NCBI GenBank assembly: GCA_013397455.1
Contig: VYZB01000377.1
Coordinates: 325,449-389,448, forward strand
Origin: Crotophaga sulcirostris
Lineage: Eukaryota > Chordata > Aves > Cuculiformes > Crotophagidae
DNA: 64,000 nucleotides
Direction of reading: 5' to 3'
The stretch's first letter is position 1. Each line of letters starts with the position of its first letter. Below the pieces are notes generated by a model, which worked only from the letters and a program-made list of their open reading frames with translations, made no database searches and had not been told where the DNA came from. This document shows positions 25,640 through 36,990 of the stretch, piece after piece. The position numbers and the translations under genes were made by a program.

Positions 25640-26270
25640 CTGCATTCCCAAGAGCCCTGGTAAAAGCAGAAATCAGAATGCCCCTCCTTTACATCTAAGC
25701 CATTCAATTGTCAAAAACAAGGCAGAAAGGCTAGCCTGTCTCTGTGAACCACAAGTCAATTTTTCACTTAATATATCTGCTTTTGCTTGACTAGAAGATG
25801 TCTATAACAGAACATTAACAAACACTGTAATTTGCTGGGGTCAGCCAGGTCTGTAGCTTTGTGACTCCAAGCCCTCTTAAATTATGCTATCAGCTTTCAA
25901 AACCTTATTAGGTTTAACCCATTTCGGCGCCACCGGCTTCTCGGAATCACCAATACACCTCTAATCAGAAAACCACAAAGAAGCCAATCTGCTGCTATCA
26001 GAAACCTCAGTACAAATTTGTGTATTAATATTTCAGAAAGCATGTAGGAACACATGCTCCCTGCTGAGCATTACAACCAGGCAAGCTGCAATAACAGTGG
26101 AGATAGATCGTCAGTAAGCCTGGCCAGAGAAACTTACTGCTGTCTCTTGTCTGGCTGTGGATTTGGTAATCAAAGAAGGGAAAATGAAATGGATTATTTG
26201 GCTTGCGATTAATAATTTCCCATAACTGTCAAGTGAGACAACAAACAAGTTGCATCTCTTACAGGAATAG
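25640..26270. other. Possible conserved non-coding element
   Basis: This stretch has balanced base composition, few homopolymers, no long open frame, and several homeodomain-like TAAT/ATTA cores. Examples are GCGATTAATAATTTCC near 26204 and ATTAATATTTCAG near 26024. It also has a rare CpG-containing patch, TTCGGCGCCACCGGCTTCTCGG, split across 25922-25944. That texture resembles conserved vertebrate regulatory elements found in gene deserts. This is an impression from composition only, with no alignment behind it. Confidence 0.2.
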
Positions 26271-26574
26271 AAAAATACCTAAACCAGCATTTAATGTCTA
26301 AAATCTTTACACCATTACCCTATGGTTGATGTTACAGACCCTTTTGTTTTTTTCTTTCTCTTTCCACCATGCAGCATTGACAAAGTGCTTCTTATGCATA
26401 AGCAGCTGTGTATCCTCCGTATGGACTGGGCTGTTACTGGTCTGAATATGTAAGTCAGTGGAAAGGAAAAGTTTTCCAGTGGTGAGAAACTAGACATTTC
26501 TCTTTCCTCTGTTTGGAAGTTCATACTCAAACACAAGGAAAATGTACTTGACATCTGTTCACTGGGGTGTCATT

Positions 26575-26830
26575 TGGTTTTTTTGTAGCCCCAGATGAGC
26601 ACAGCTTTTGCTCTGGGTGGATCATGGACTAGTTGCTAGAGGCAACTTCTCTTTGGGTGACCATCACAGCGGTGTGGGCAGGACTACCTCTCTTTTCTGC
26701 CTTGGATCCAGTCCCCCCACCCAACAGGCTACCTGCTGTGGAGGTACAGGCATAGGGTAGGTGCAAAGCCAAGCTTGGTTTTCTGCCAGGTGGAAAGACC
26801 AGGCTGGTCCTGCTTCCCCCACCTCATTTT
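26575..26830. other. GC-rich block of unknown origin
   Basis: About 250 bases are clearly GC-richer than both flanks and contain C-runs (CCCCCCACCC near 26713, CTTCCCCCACC near 26813). No long frame, splice-bounded exon or repeat consensus is recognisable. Candidates are an unrecognised SINE or DNA transposon relic, or a small regulatory island. I cannot choose between them. Confidence 0.3.
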
Positions 26831-29773
26831 AAGGAGCAATGCCAATATTAAATCTAGTACTTCTAAACTTTCAATTTAGTTAATTTAAAGTAAAACTGAG
26901 AACTACTGGGAATGCTGACTGTTGTGGGAAGACTTAAGTGTTACCTATTTTCCAACCCCCCCCCTGAAATACTTATGAAATCAGTGTTTCACTGAGTTTT
27001 GTGTTATTTGGTGAGGTATTTTTTCTGTTGGAGAAGGTAATTGAAAGAATATATCTGCTTTTATTTGGATCAGTATTAACTTGCTCAACCATTATCTCTC
27101 AAAAAACTTAAAAAATCAGTAAATTTACAGAGCACAATACTCTTTCACTGGGGAAAAATACATATGTACATGCATAATTTGGAGGGCCTACATGATGTTT
27201 TAGTGTTTTGCAGCCTTATCTTGCCCACTTTTTAGCATTATACAGTAGATGATACAATAATTTGGGTTCCCGGTATGAAATCAGTTTAAGGTGTCCTTCA
27301 AGACTGCCTCTTTCATCTCCTCAGGTTTTATAATTTTTACTTTGTTTCAATTTTATATAGACTGGCATACAGAACATGCTTTTATTCTTTGGAAGTTCTG
27401 TAAACAAACTATCAAAAGAAAATAATTGAGTTTTAGACAGAAACTTGCCTGTTGGAATTAAATAGGTTATGAAGACATGCAGAAAAAAAAAAGTAAAGCT
27501 ACTGTTTATATTATAATCTAAAATCTTAGCAGTTTATACCCAAAGTTATGCTGACTTCAGAAAACCCAAATCTGAGATGTCGCAAAAAGTTGCTAAAGCT
27601 TATGAAGTCAACACACTGCTACACTTTTTTTTTTTTTTCTTTCCTATATTGATGTTAGTTCTGTTTGAGCTCAAACTAGGACAATGATATTTTGCAGGGA
27701 TTGTCCTGGGCAGATCAAAACTGCATCCAGCATTGTAAGAGCAAAAGTTGTTGTGGAGCAAATGATGTTCTACCATAGTAAAACCTAGATTTTTTTGAGT
27801 ACTTTTGTAGATCTGAAAATCTTTCAGACATACCCTTCTCACCAGGAACAGTTTCCTCTGTGCCTTTATATCCTATTTTATCACTGTCTTTGTGTTGAGG
27901 TAGTGTGGCATCCTCACTCTTTGACTTAATATTATTTCATACAAAGTAGAAAAGATTTAGCAAGTGAGACAGATTTACCCCAATCTAGTAAAATAGCTGA
28001 GAAGTTGAACTGATCATACAGGATGTGAAAGATCTCTAGTTCTGTTACACCTTTTAGGAGAGTTCCCTAACATGTTTTAAGTTATTACATAAAAGGCAGT
28101 ATTGGTACTTCTCTACTTTTAAAACAAGTGATTAAAACTATTGAACAATCTCAACAAGCAAACCCCTTCAGAACTAAGCCAGCTGATCCATTTTGATCAA
28201 CTGATAATCTTCTGGGGATTTTTACATCCCTTTTTACCTTCTGGTTGGTAGTTTTATTCAGGAAAGAGATTTCGTCTCACTTCTTAGAGGTAGGCACTGT
28301 CTTTCACCTTACGCAGTCATTTCATAGTTCATGCATGTTCTGGATGCACCCAGAGTACTACCAGTGACTCTGAGTTTGTTGTCAAGCAATTCTCTGCATA
28401 TCCTAGAATGACACAGAAGATCAGATTATTTGAAAACATATTCTTGCTGTCTAATTCCCTATGTGGTTTTCAGAGTGGTTGACAGTTTTAATGACCCTGG
28501 AAAATTGCTAATGCCAAAACATAAGACCTGGAAAAAAAATGAGGACATTGGATAACAGGGACAGATGTGAAGACCTCATAAGGACTCCATGAACCTTACA
28601 TACCAGAATATATAGAAAGTAATTTATATCATACATCCTTCTCCCACTATACGCACATAGGTGAAATGATTGCTGTGTCTTTGAGCAAAACTAGGTTTGT
28701 CCATCCCTCTGCTCAAAAACTAGAGGATAAAAAGAGAAAATCATTGAACATGTAGGATGCTTCCACCAAGGTTTGTTCTGTACTGCCCATGATACAATTT
28801 TTATACTATAATTATTTTTTGTCTGAGAAAAAAAAAAGGTATAGGAATGAAACTTGTTACAAAGATTTTTATAATGACTGCTCAAGATTTAATATTTATT
28901 ATATATATATTGAACAATTCAGTGCTTAGTTTGATAGTGCCTAAAGGCAGAAGCTTTTAGGCAGTAGTTTATAATGTCAAAATGCAAAACTTTTGATAAA
29001 TAGTGGTAATACGATGGGAAGAAAAAAAACAAACAATAACTATGTTTATCTGTAGCTAATGTGCCATTCTTACCATTTTGTCAGCAGTAAGACAAAAGCT
29101 CTATATAAACATATATACAGGACCTTATCCAAATAGATCTCCCATTTTCAGGGTAACAGTTTGTCTCTGGTGGTGCATTTTTTATGTGGGAAACAAAAAA
29201 AAACTTGACAAAATATTTTTTACAAAGATTTGATAAACAAATAAGTTAATACAATGGAAATACAACAAGGGGAATCTATTTTAATATTTAGAATTATTTT
29301 TTTTTAATTGCTAATAGCAGATCTAAAATGTGCAAATTAAAATTGGATCTATGACTGCTATCCTTCTGATGAGCTGGAGAAGTAAGATTCTGTAAAGGGA
29401 AAGAGAAAGTTAATATTTAATTCCACATTTATTCCACAGCATTATGAAGATAGACATCTTAATGCCAATCTGACAAGAGAAAAAGATAAAGCTCTCTTAT
29501 GGTATTGTGATATTTTTTATTGTTGTTCTCCAAAATGATCTTGGGGCAGGGGTAATGGACTACAGATTCTCACTGAACAAAGCTGAACCACCCTCTAATC
29601 TCTCATACACAGATTCTTATGAAAAGATTATGGAAATCCCCAGCTCATCCAGTTGTCTAAGGCTGGATCATAGAAATTCTGAAGCGCATGAGGAACATTA
29701 CTAGCTATGATTATAATCATAAAACTCATTTCTTGTGCAAGTAATCCTAATACAAGCAAGTAAACCTTTTTTT
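26831..29773. other. Unassigned non-coding sequence
   Basis: No gene or interspersed repeat was recognised. A C9-type tract lies near 26956 and T-runs near 27626. The minus-strand frame at 27600-27842 crosses the T-run (a KKKKKK stretch) and is artefactual. Confidence 0.4.
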
Positions 29774-29795
29774 TTATTATTATTATTATTATTAT
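29774..29795. repeat. (TTA)n microsatellite
   Basis: About seven TTA units follow a T9 run and precede another T-run. It is simple sequence. Confidence 0.88.
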
Positions 29796-30199
29796 ATTTT
29801 TTTAACCTACCTAAGCACTCTGATCCCATTTTCTGTAGTGGGACTGTTAGCATGAATGTGGATTAAAGGATCAGAGAAATGATGAAATATATGAGCTTTC
29901 TCATACTTGTTTTCTGGACAAGGTTCTGCATGTCAAATTAATATCTTGGGAGAAATCCATGTCTTTTTCTAAGCTGACCAGTATAACTGAAATCTTTCTT
30001 ATGGCATAGGATGTTTAGCGGGCCCTCCAGAAAAGGTTTTCTGCCCCACATTTTGTGCAACTTAAAATACTTTGAATTAGCAAATACAAGAATAGATAAC
30101 AAGAAAATTTCTTACAGTAATTTCATATTTTCATACTCAAAAATAATCCTGATTTGAAAGCAAGCTAGAAATTAAACCACTTTTTAAAATAGTCTTAAG

Positions 30200-30256
30200 A
30201 CAGAAATTACATATAATAAAATATATTNACAGAAATTACATATAATAAAATATATT
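30200..30256. repeat. Exact 28-bp duplication around a single N (probable assembly seam)
   Basis: The 28 bases from 30200 (ACAGAAATTACATATAATAA...) to 30227 recur identically at 30229-30256, separated only by one N at 30228. Two identical copies abutting an ambiguous base is the pattern left when overlapping contig ends were joined without merging. The second copy is probably not real. Confidence 0.85.
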
Positions 30257-31839
30257 TTTCTTACTTAAGAAAAATATTTACATTGCTTTTTTCCTACCCC
30301 TTTGGTTTGACTAGAAGAAACACATTTTTATTGTGCTTTCTTAAGGATTAAGGGCAAAACTTTATTTTGCTGAATTAAAAACTTGGGCAAATTTGCCTTT
30401 TCTACAATAAGAGGGGCCTTCTTCCAGATCTTGTTGGATCCTGACAGGCCAGCATATCTAGGTGATCTGATCTATGTGGGAACCTTATGATTTATCTTTT
30501 GACCATGGTCTCCTCCAGGAATTCTGGTTCACTTCTAACAGTGATCTTTTGATGTGCTGTTTGACTTCATCTTCCCAGAAGCAGAGACAGTAACACTGTC
30601 TCTTCCATCAAAGTTTCTAAGCTATGGGGTTTAGTGCACATTTCAATTAATTCCATCTCTTTTTCTTGCCCTCCACTTCCTGCAGTTTTATTTTAATTCC
30701 ATTTCCTTCCTCTAATATTCTGGGAACTGTACTCTTAAAGAATGACAGAGAATTATTTCCCTACTGATTAGATACCTCCGCTGTCTTGTTACCTTGCTTC
30801 TAGCAATGAAAAACTGGTGAAAATCAATGAAGGTCTTGCACAGTTTTACATAAAATTGGTCCTCTGTCACCTTTCTGGAAGCCACATGTTACCTTTACAA
30901 TTTCATAACAAGGTATAGCAAGTTCAGAATGAGTCTGTGTTTGACTGGAAGAATGCAGAGAAACTGGCGTCAGTGAACTAATGTGTTCCTGTGGCTTTGT
31001 GTAATGCAGTTATTACTTAAAACATAAAGCTCATGTAGTGGTTGCATATTTCCTTCTGAGTTATTTGCATCTCCTGCCCGTTTTAAAAGCCAAGTTGCAG
31101 TTCATGAGGAAAGAAACTGATATACTGAAATGCACTCCACATGTGTGGGCAATACAGATCCCCACATACAATTCTTGCAAAATTGCTTTAATTTCATCAA
31201 TATGACTGCAAGCTCTTGCAAGTGACTTTTGCAGCTTTTACAGCTGACTTTTCTGGATCTCATTTAATCACAAGACTATAAAGTTAACCCTTGTTTACAG
31301 AAGTGTCTTGCCAAGTGTTGTTCACAAATTGTCCCTGAAAACCTAAATAGTCAAGTAAACATCATGACGGAAGTATTTTTGTTAAGAAGCTTCAGAAACA
31401 CTAGATTATTGTTAACTATACTTTGAAATTACTCTTGTTTGGATGTCAAAATTATGTTGGTGTCTAGCTATTGGGACAGAAGTTGGGAGATTAAAGGATT
31501 AGTTAATTGTGAACCTGCCTTTGTAGACTTATTAGAAATAAAATTGCTGAACAATAGTCAGGTGGTAGGATAGAGGTTTTGATTATTACAAACTTTAATA
31601 GTTAATAACCTGATAATGCATTGGTAGAGTGTTATTATTGATTTAAAAAAAAGTGCATCGACAGTCTCTGTATATTTAGGAGCATGGAAATATTTATTCA
31701 TACATATAAATTGGTACATATGACCACAATTTAATGTGTTTTACAAAAATCAATTACTGATTTTCTAAGCCGGCAGTACTGAAACGCCAACAAGAAACCT
31801 GGGGGTAATTAAAAGGAAATTCAGGTTCTTGGGATGAAT
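30257..31839. other. Unassigned non-coding sequence
   Basis: I saw no gene, RNA or recognisable repeat. Base composition varies mildly, with slightly GC-richer patches around 30420-30600 that carry no clear frame. Confidence 0.4.
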
Positions 31840-32110
31840 GGATATGGGATCAGGTGCACAGGTAGTGCTCTCCTCTGTCATTCCTATCACAGGGAACAAT
31901 GAGGGAAGGAGTAGGAAGAGCCAGAAAACAAATATCTGACTCCAAATCTGGTGTGAGGATCAAAACTTTAAGGTTTTTGACCATGGGTTCACGTACACAG
32001 TACCAGGCCTGCTGTCAAATGATGGGTACACCTGCCTCCAAGGGGCAAAAGGATGCTTACCAAGAAGTCAACAGAGCTCATCAATAGAGCTTTAAACTAG
32101 ATGCGAACAC
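31840..32110 (+). mobile_element. Probable CR1-type LINE relic (5'/internal region)
   Basis: The stretch has an unusually open plus-strand frame at 31899-32087 (reading GVRIKTLRFLTMGSRTQYQA in its middle). It ends with wording close to a block I associate with upstream parts of bird CR1 elements: GAGCTCATCAATAGAGCTTTAAACTAG, at about 32075-32101. Composition is GC-richer than its flanks. The 3' half of a CR1 is absent here, so this would be an isolated piece. The assignment rests on recalled similarity of the last block and is uncertain. An endogenous retroviral or other LINE source is possible. Confidence 0.4.
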
Positions 32111-34526
32111 AATTAGCTTTGACACAGTGCATTCAGGACTGCACCCAGGCATGGCATGATTGTTTATAGGAGTAGGTTTAGTTACTCTTCAAAAGTTGTC
32201 TTTTACGTGGTCTGAAGTCAGCAGTATTCCAAACAGATATCTAATTTGTGCTATTTTCTATAAAACCAGGGTATTTTTGTACGACGGACGAGTAAAATCA
32301 ATTTCAGGTAACAGAAAAGCATTCTTCTTTTCATAATTTTCAACAAGCTGTTAAGAGAATTATTTTGGGTGTTAGAGGATGAGAATTGAGAAAAGTTTCT
32401 AAGCCTTCTTTTTATACTGTGTGTCTCAGTGTCTAAGCACTTGTCTGGCTGTTTTTTGATCCTAATGTTGCTTTTAAACAACAGTAATTTTTAGGTTTTT
32501 TAAAAAATAATATGTCAATACATAGAGAATGCAAGAAGTTCAACAGACAGTTCTTCTAGTATTTTGTTTCAAAAAAACTCCACCCTTTTTCTTGTATAAC
32601 TGGAAAGCCTTCTGACAGCGTAGAGATTGAGATTTGTAATTTTGTAAGCTTTGTAATTATACTGCATGAAATAGTTCCTTTATGGTGTGATACAATATTT
32701 AGAACATTGTAAAAATTAATTTGCACTTCCAGTGCATATAACACAACACTATTGTGTCTGGTAGTATTCTTTTGCGTTACTGATTACATGAACAAATTTG
32801 TTTCTGATTGTCAAATATTTTCAGTTGGATATGCTGCTCAAGAGAACTTGAACCCTCATCATCTTTCAAAATCCCCAAACTAAAATCTTTAATAAATATC
32901 TTTGTTAGTGTAAATTCTCTTAGTTTCTTATGCAACATAGGGAGCTGTTAATGACTATTTTCAAACTGACTCTTCTTTACCGTTGCCAGCTGAAATAACA
33001 AAACAAATGGGAAGGTACAGCACTGTGAGATGTCTGCATAATTAGCACCACCTAAAGCTGACCTCTAGGTTTCCAAATCATAACGTATATTTGAGGACAC
33101 AGCAAGAAGAGAAATAATGAAATCGACGGGCTGGACTCATCATTGAAAAAAATATATAATCCCTTTTACATTGACACATAATTCTTTGAGATTTTGGAAG
33201 CTATCCAAAATCCATTTCGGTATTTTCAGACAAATTGCTGACACTTTAATAATCAACTATTTAAGGTCAACAATTTAAAACAGAGTGGTCCACTTGTTCC
33301 AAAGAAAATTTAATGTTTGAAAAGGAGTTTAGTGTTCAACTGTATGTGCAGCATCTGAAAACTTAAACTGACCACCTAGAAGAAACGTGTCTTCATGCAT
33401 ATCCATTTACATGCGCATCTCACGATGTTAATATTGTCATAAAAGTTGATTAGTTTGATTAAATGCATTTATCATTCTCTAATAATGTACACAGTGGTGT
33501 GTACATTATCTTATTAAAGTTTTACTTTATGAAAGGAAAGCTGGTTATAAAATGTTCTGTCTGCTGTGACATATTGAAAGATACATGGTGTGTATACCCA
33601 AATCATATATCAGATCTCACTTTTTTAATTAATAAATATCGTTGTAAAATTTTGCTGTAGGCATATTTTGACTTTTACTGCATATGTTTTTAAAAATATG
33701 TTCCAAATGCTGGTCTGTCATGTTGTATCATGCTTTATTTTGTAACTAAGTACTCAGAACAGATTTTTGTAGGTGTACTGCCTACTGAAAAACAGCATCT
33801 TGGTCAATGCAATTTATTTAAATGCAAAGAAAGCATTAGCTGTGTTTAATCATTCTCAGCATTACACGTAACTGAATCAATGCTTTATCATACTCCATTG
33901 GTGATATACAAAATTATACCTACAGCATGATGAGGTATAGTTCACAGAATTTCTCAGTGCTTTTAACAAGAATAAAACTTTGGAGAATTAGATGCAACAT
34001 TGCATACAGAGGACTTCGGATTATCTTTCGTGATAGTTTGAAAAAAACATTTCTTGTATATGCTTTCTCAATGTAAGATCAGGATAATTACAGCTAAGTA
34101 AAAAACTCAAAAAACTCTTGTGTTTACACTGCATAAAAGAATATGTCAAATTGCCCCTGCCTATGCTTATACTTTCTTCCTGCTTGCTCCAGCTGTTTTA
34201 ATGAATAGCTTTATCTGACAAATGTGTGCAGAAAAAGCTGCTTTCTCCAAGAGTTTTTGGTAATTGTTTTTGAAGTTATGTCTGAAAAGGCAGTAGTTGC
34301 TCAAGAAATATCATTATAAAAAGTTGCTTGGACCTGGTCACCTAATATGTGTCCAGTCTTAATTAAAGATATAATTAAAGACCTCTGGACACTGGTTTAC
34401 ATGATTACATAAACATTATTCAAGTATGCCAGCTGAAACTGCCAGCAAATATTTTGGACATTACAAAATGGGGAAACAGTGAACAGTTCCTTAATCTGCT
34501 TTCTCAGTGATAGTGAGATGGTGCCA
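32111..34526. other. Unassigned non-coding sequence
   Basis: No gene or repeat was recognised, except a perfect 11-bp stem hairpin at 33482-33509. The flanks are AT-rich. Confidence 0.4.
33482..33509. repeat. Perfect inverted repeat, 11-bp arms with 6-nt loop
   Basis: ATAATGTACAC (33482-33492) and GTGTACATTAT (33499-33509) are exact reverse complements around AGTGGT. As RNA this forms a short stable hairpin. It is far shorter than a typical miRNA precursor stem, and pairing does not continue outward. Confidence 0.9.
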
Positions 34527-34676
34527 GTTTTTCTTCATGGAGCCTGGAGAAAAGTTATGTTGATGTGGGCCTGTGTTTGGTATCCCTCTCTACTACTTGA
34601 AATGATGGTGCTTGGAGCAGGGGGCTGGGTCAGGGGCATCCAGAAGTCTTTTCCAAACTAGATTTTCCGATTTTGG
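34527..34676 (+). mobile_element. Decayed CR1 3' fragment with internal deletion
   Basis: The order of matches follows a CR1 3' end on the plus strand. First comes TTCTTCATGGAGCCTGGAGA (CR1: TTGTTCAGCCTGGAGAAG). Next is CCCTCTCTACTACTTGAAA (CR1: GCTCTCTACAACTACCTGAAA). Then GGAGCAGGGGGCTGGGTCAG and CCAGAAGTCTTTTCCAAACT follow (CR1: GGAGCAGGGGGTTGGACTAG, CCAGAGGTCCCTTCCAACC), ending in a degraded tail. Several hundred bases between the second and third blocks are deleted relative to a complete CR1. The 60-codon frame at 34479-34661 is explained by this relic. Confidence 0.7.
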
Positions 34677-36861
34677 CATGACAAGCTTCCATCTCCCTAA
34701 AGAAGAATCATATCTGTGAATTTGCTTTCTTCTGAATCTGTCTTTTTTTCCTCAGTTACTGTCCTATTAACTTAACTCAGAAATTGGTACTTTTGCTCAG
34801 CTTTTCTGCTGATGGGACTTGTAGAGACAGCTGAGCTGCATTAGGCTTTGTGGAAACAACTGACTTGAACCACAGTGATTATCAACCTTTTGTTCTCAGT
34901 TGCGGAACAACATTTTACTTGTCTTCGTGTTCAATATACTTAATTTTCATCCTGTTGCCACATGCTGGAAGGACTAATCATACTCTTTTAACTGACGGCA
35001 CTTAATTTAATTTAATTTCCCATATCAGGATCTCAGTTGTACCCTGAAGCTGGTGGTGTGTCAGGACCCTCACTGCTGGTTGTGCTGGCAGTCTGAACCT
35101 TGCACAAATGCACAGAAATCTTGTACTGTACGGTACCTTGTGGTGGCTATCTGGAAATAAGATAAGATTTGCAAATGTTGCCTACCCAAAAGGCTAAAGT
35201 ACCTTAGTGAAACCACAAATAAATTGCTTCAATAGACAAACTCATTTGTTTCGGCTTAGTTCTATAAGACGCCCTCTTTTACAGGAAGTTATTCTCAAAG
35301 ACCTTGTCCAGATTAAGAGAGTACTGCTCTCAAATGGTATTGTACTGATTCAACTAACCCATTTAATTCATTAATTGCTTAGCTGGTATGAGGTAGTATG
35401 AGTTCTGTGGAAGTGTGAGGGGGATGGATCTGCAACACAAAGTGGGAGGTACCACACTCTCTAAAAGCACCTCCCTGCAACTGCCAGAAGGACACCTGGA
35501 TGAATCTTCAAAGTTCTTTAAACAGGTGGAGTCTGTAGTAGGGTAAAGAGCACTAATGAAAGCTTAACTAGCCCTATTCAAAACAATAAACTTAGGCAAC
35601 TTTCTGTGCCTTGAGGAAATGAAGAAATGGAAATCTTATTTTAAATCTTATTTCTTTTTTGAAATTTTAGAAATTTTATTTCTTTTTTGTGATACAGAAT
35701 GGATGAGTCACCAGGTAAAAAAATTGAAAGAAGAGAGAACACCGGGGTTTGACTGAGAGTTGTTTTTACCTTCATTTTTCTTAGAATATTATTAATGAAA
35801 TAAATCTCTGGAGGTAAATATACCAAGGTGATGATAACTATAAAAAAAACTTTTAACTTTTTTCATTGTTCATCTTGATGTTAAATATGTTCCTCTATTT
35901 TTTTGGCATGATGATAAGCAGTCTGTTTAACCTCTCAATACTGAAAGAACTAAGGACTCATATGGAAATAAAAGTGATTCATCATATTTCATATAACCTC
36001 ACATCCTCTTCAGTTATTTACACCCTTTCACAGTGGATGCAAAACAGAGTTAGATTGTCATTATCTCCCTGTGTGAAACAGTGCTAGCATTTTATCATTT
36101 ACACTTTGCCTGGGTGTAAATTAAATGATCAGCCCCTAAACATTCTCACAGGAGTGGATTATTGAAGAAAACTTGAGAATGAGGTCGTCAAAGTAGTAAA
36201 CTCTTAATTCATAATTTGCTTATCAGTGTCCTGCTTTTGTCGAAAACATTGTGGGTTTTTTCCACTGTCAGTGGTTAAAAAAAGTTGAAAATAAAGGGCT
36301 TATTTGAACTGCCTGAAGGGGCTTATAAAGAAAGGATGAAAGAAATCATTGACTGTTTCTTGGTTTGCATCAGGTACAAGTAGTGAGCTCTGTGGTTATG
36401 TCCCCGTTGTGCTTTAAAATTAATATTGCTTTACTTTCTGCATGTGGAGCTACCTGACGGCTCCACTGTCAACCCTATCGGAAGCTGTAGTGAGACCCTG
36501 TATGTCATAGGAGGTAATGTGTCAGTCTCACTGAATATATCAAGCAGATCATGAGCTAAAGAGCAAGGTGGTGGTTAATTGCTTAATTATCGCCTTTTTT
36601 TTTTTTCACCCAAATCCTGTTATAATTCCACATTGCTAAAGGACTGCTTAGGGACAGGCTATACTAAGAAAAGTTCAAGTTCTATCTTGTGTCAGTGCTG
36701 TAATTTCTGTTTTCTTTTCTCAACCTAAGTTGTGAGAAATTATTTCTAAAAGTACTTTTATCTTTTTTTCCATATCACATCTTGCATTTTTATTTGAACA
36801 GCTCTGTTTTTTTAAAGAAAGGGTCTTGGATAGCCAACAGGTGTTGAAGAATTTTACAATG
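34677..36861. other. Unassigned non-coding sequence
   Basis: No gene or repeat was recognised. A direct repeat of TCTTATTTCTTTTTTG-like wording at about 35634-35690 is local slippage in AT-rich sequence. A T-run lies near 36597. Confidence 0.4.
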
Positions 36862-36990
36862 TATCACAGTATCGCAAGGTTGGAAAGGACCTCTGAGATC
36901 ATCAAGTCCAACCTATAACCCAACACTAACACCAACCCATCGTGTAAACCATGGCACATATGTTCAATGGTGTGCCTTGGCCATGGGTAA
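36862..36990 (-). mobile_element. CR1 3'-end fragment, reverse orientation
   Basis: The plus strand reads TATCACAGTATCGCAAGG, then TTGGAAAGGACCTCTGAGAT and CATCAAGTCCAACC, followed by CCCAACACTAACACCAACCC and a decayed TAAACCATGGCACAT. This is the standard reverse complement of the CR1 3' end (ATCACAGAATCACAAGGTTG, GACCTCTAAGATCATC, GTCCAACC, CCCAACACCACCA, TAAACCATG). The copy is severely 5'-truncated, as most CR1 insertions are, because reverse transcription starts at the 3' end. The minus-strand frame at 36864-37055 is read-through of this tail. Confidence 0.85.

Noticed and set aside
34349..34392. GTGTCCAG/CTGGACAC inverted repeat as a structured element
   Set aside because: The arms are only 8 bp, with a 28-base loop holding a tandem TAATTAAAGA. 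It is within what chance gives over 64 kb.
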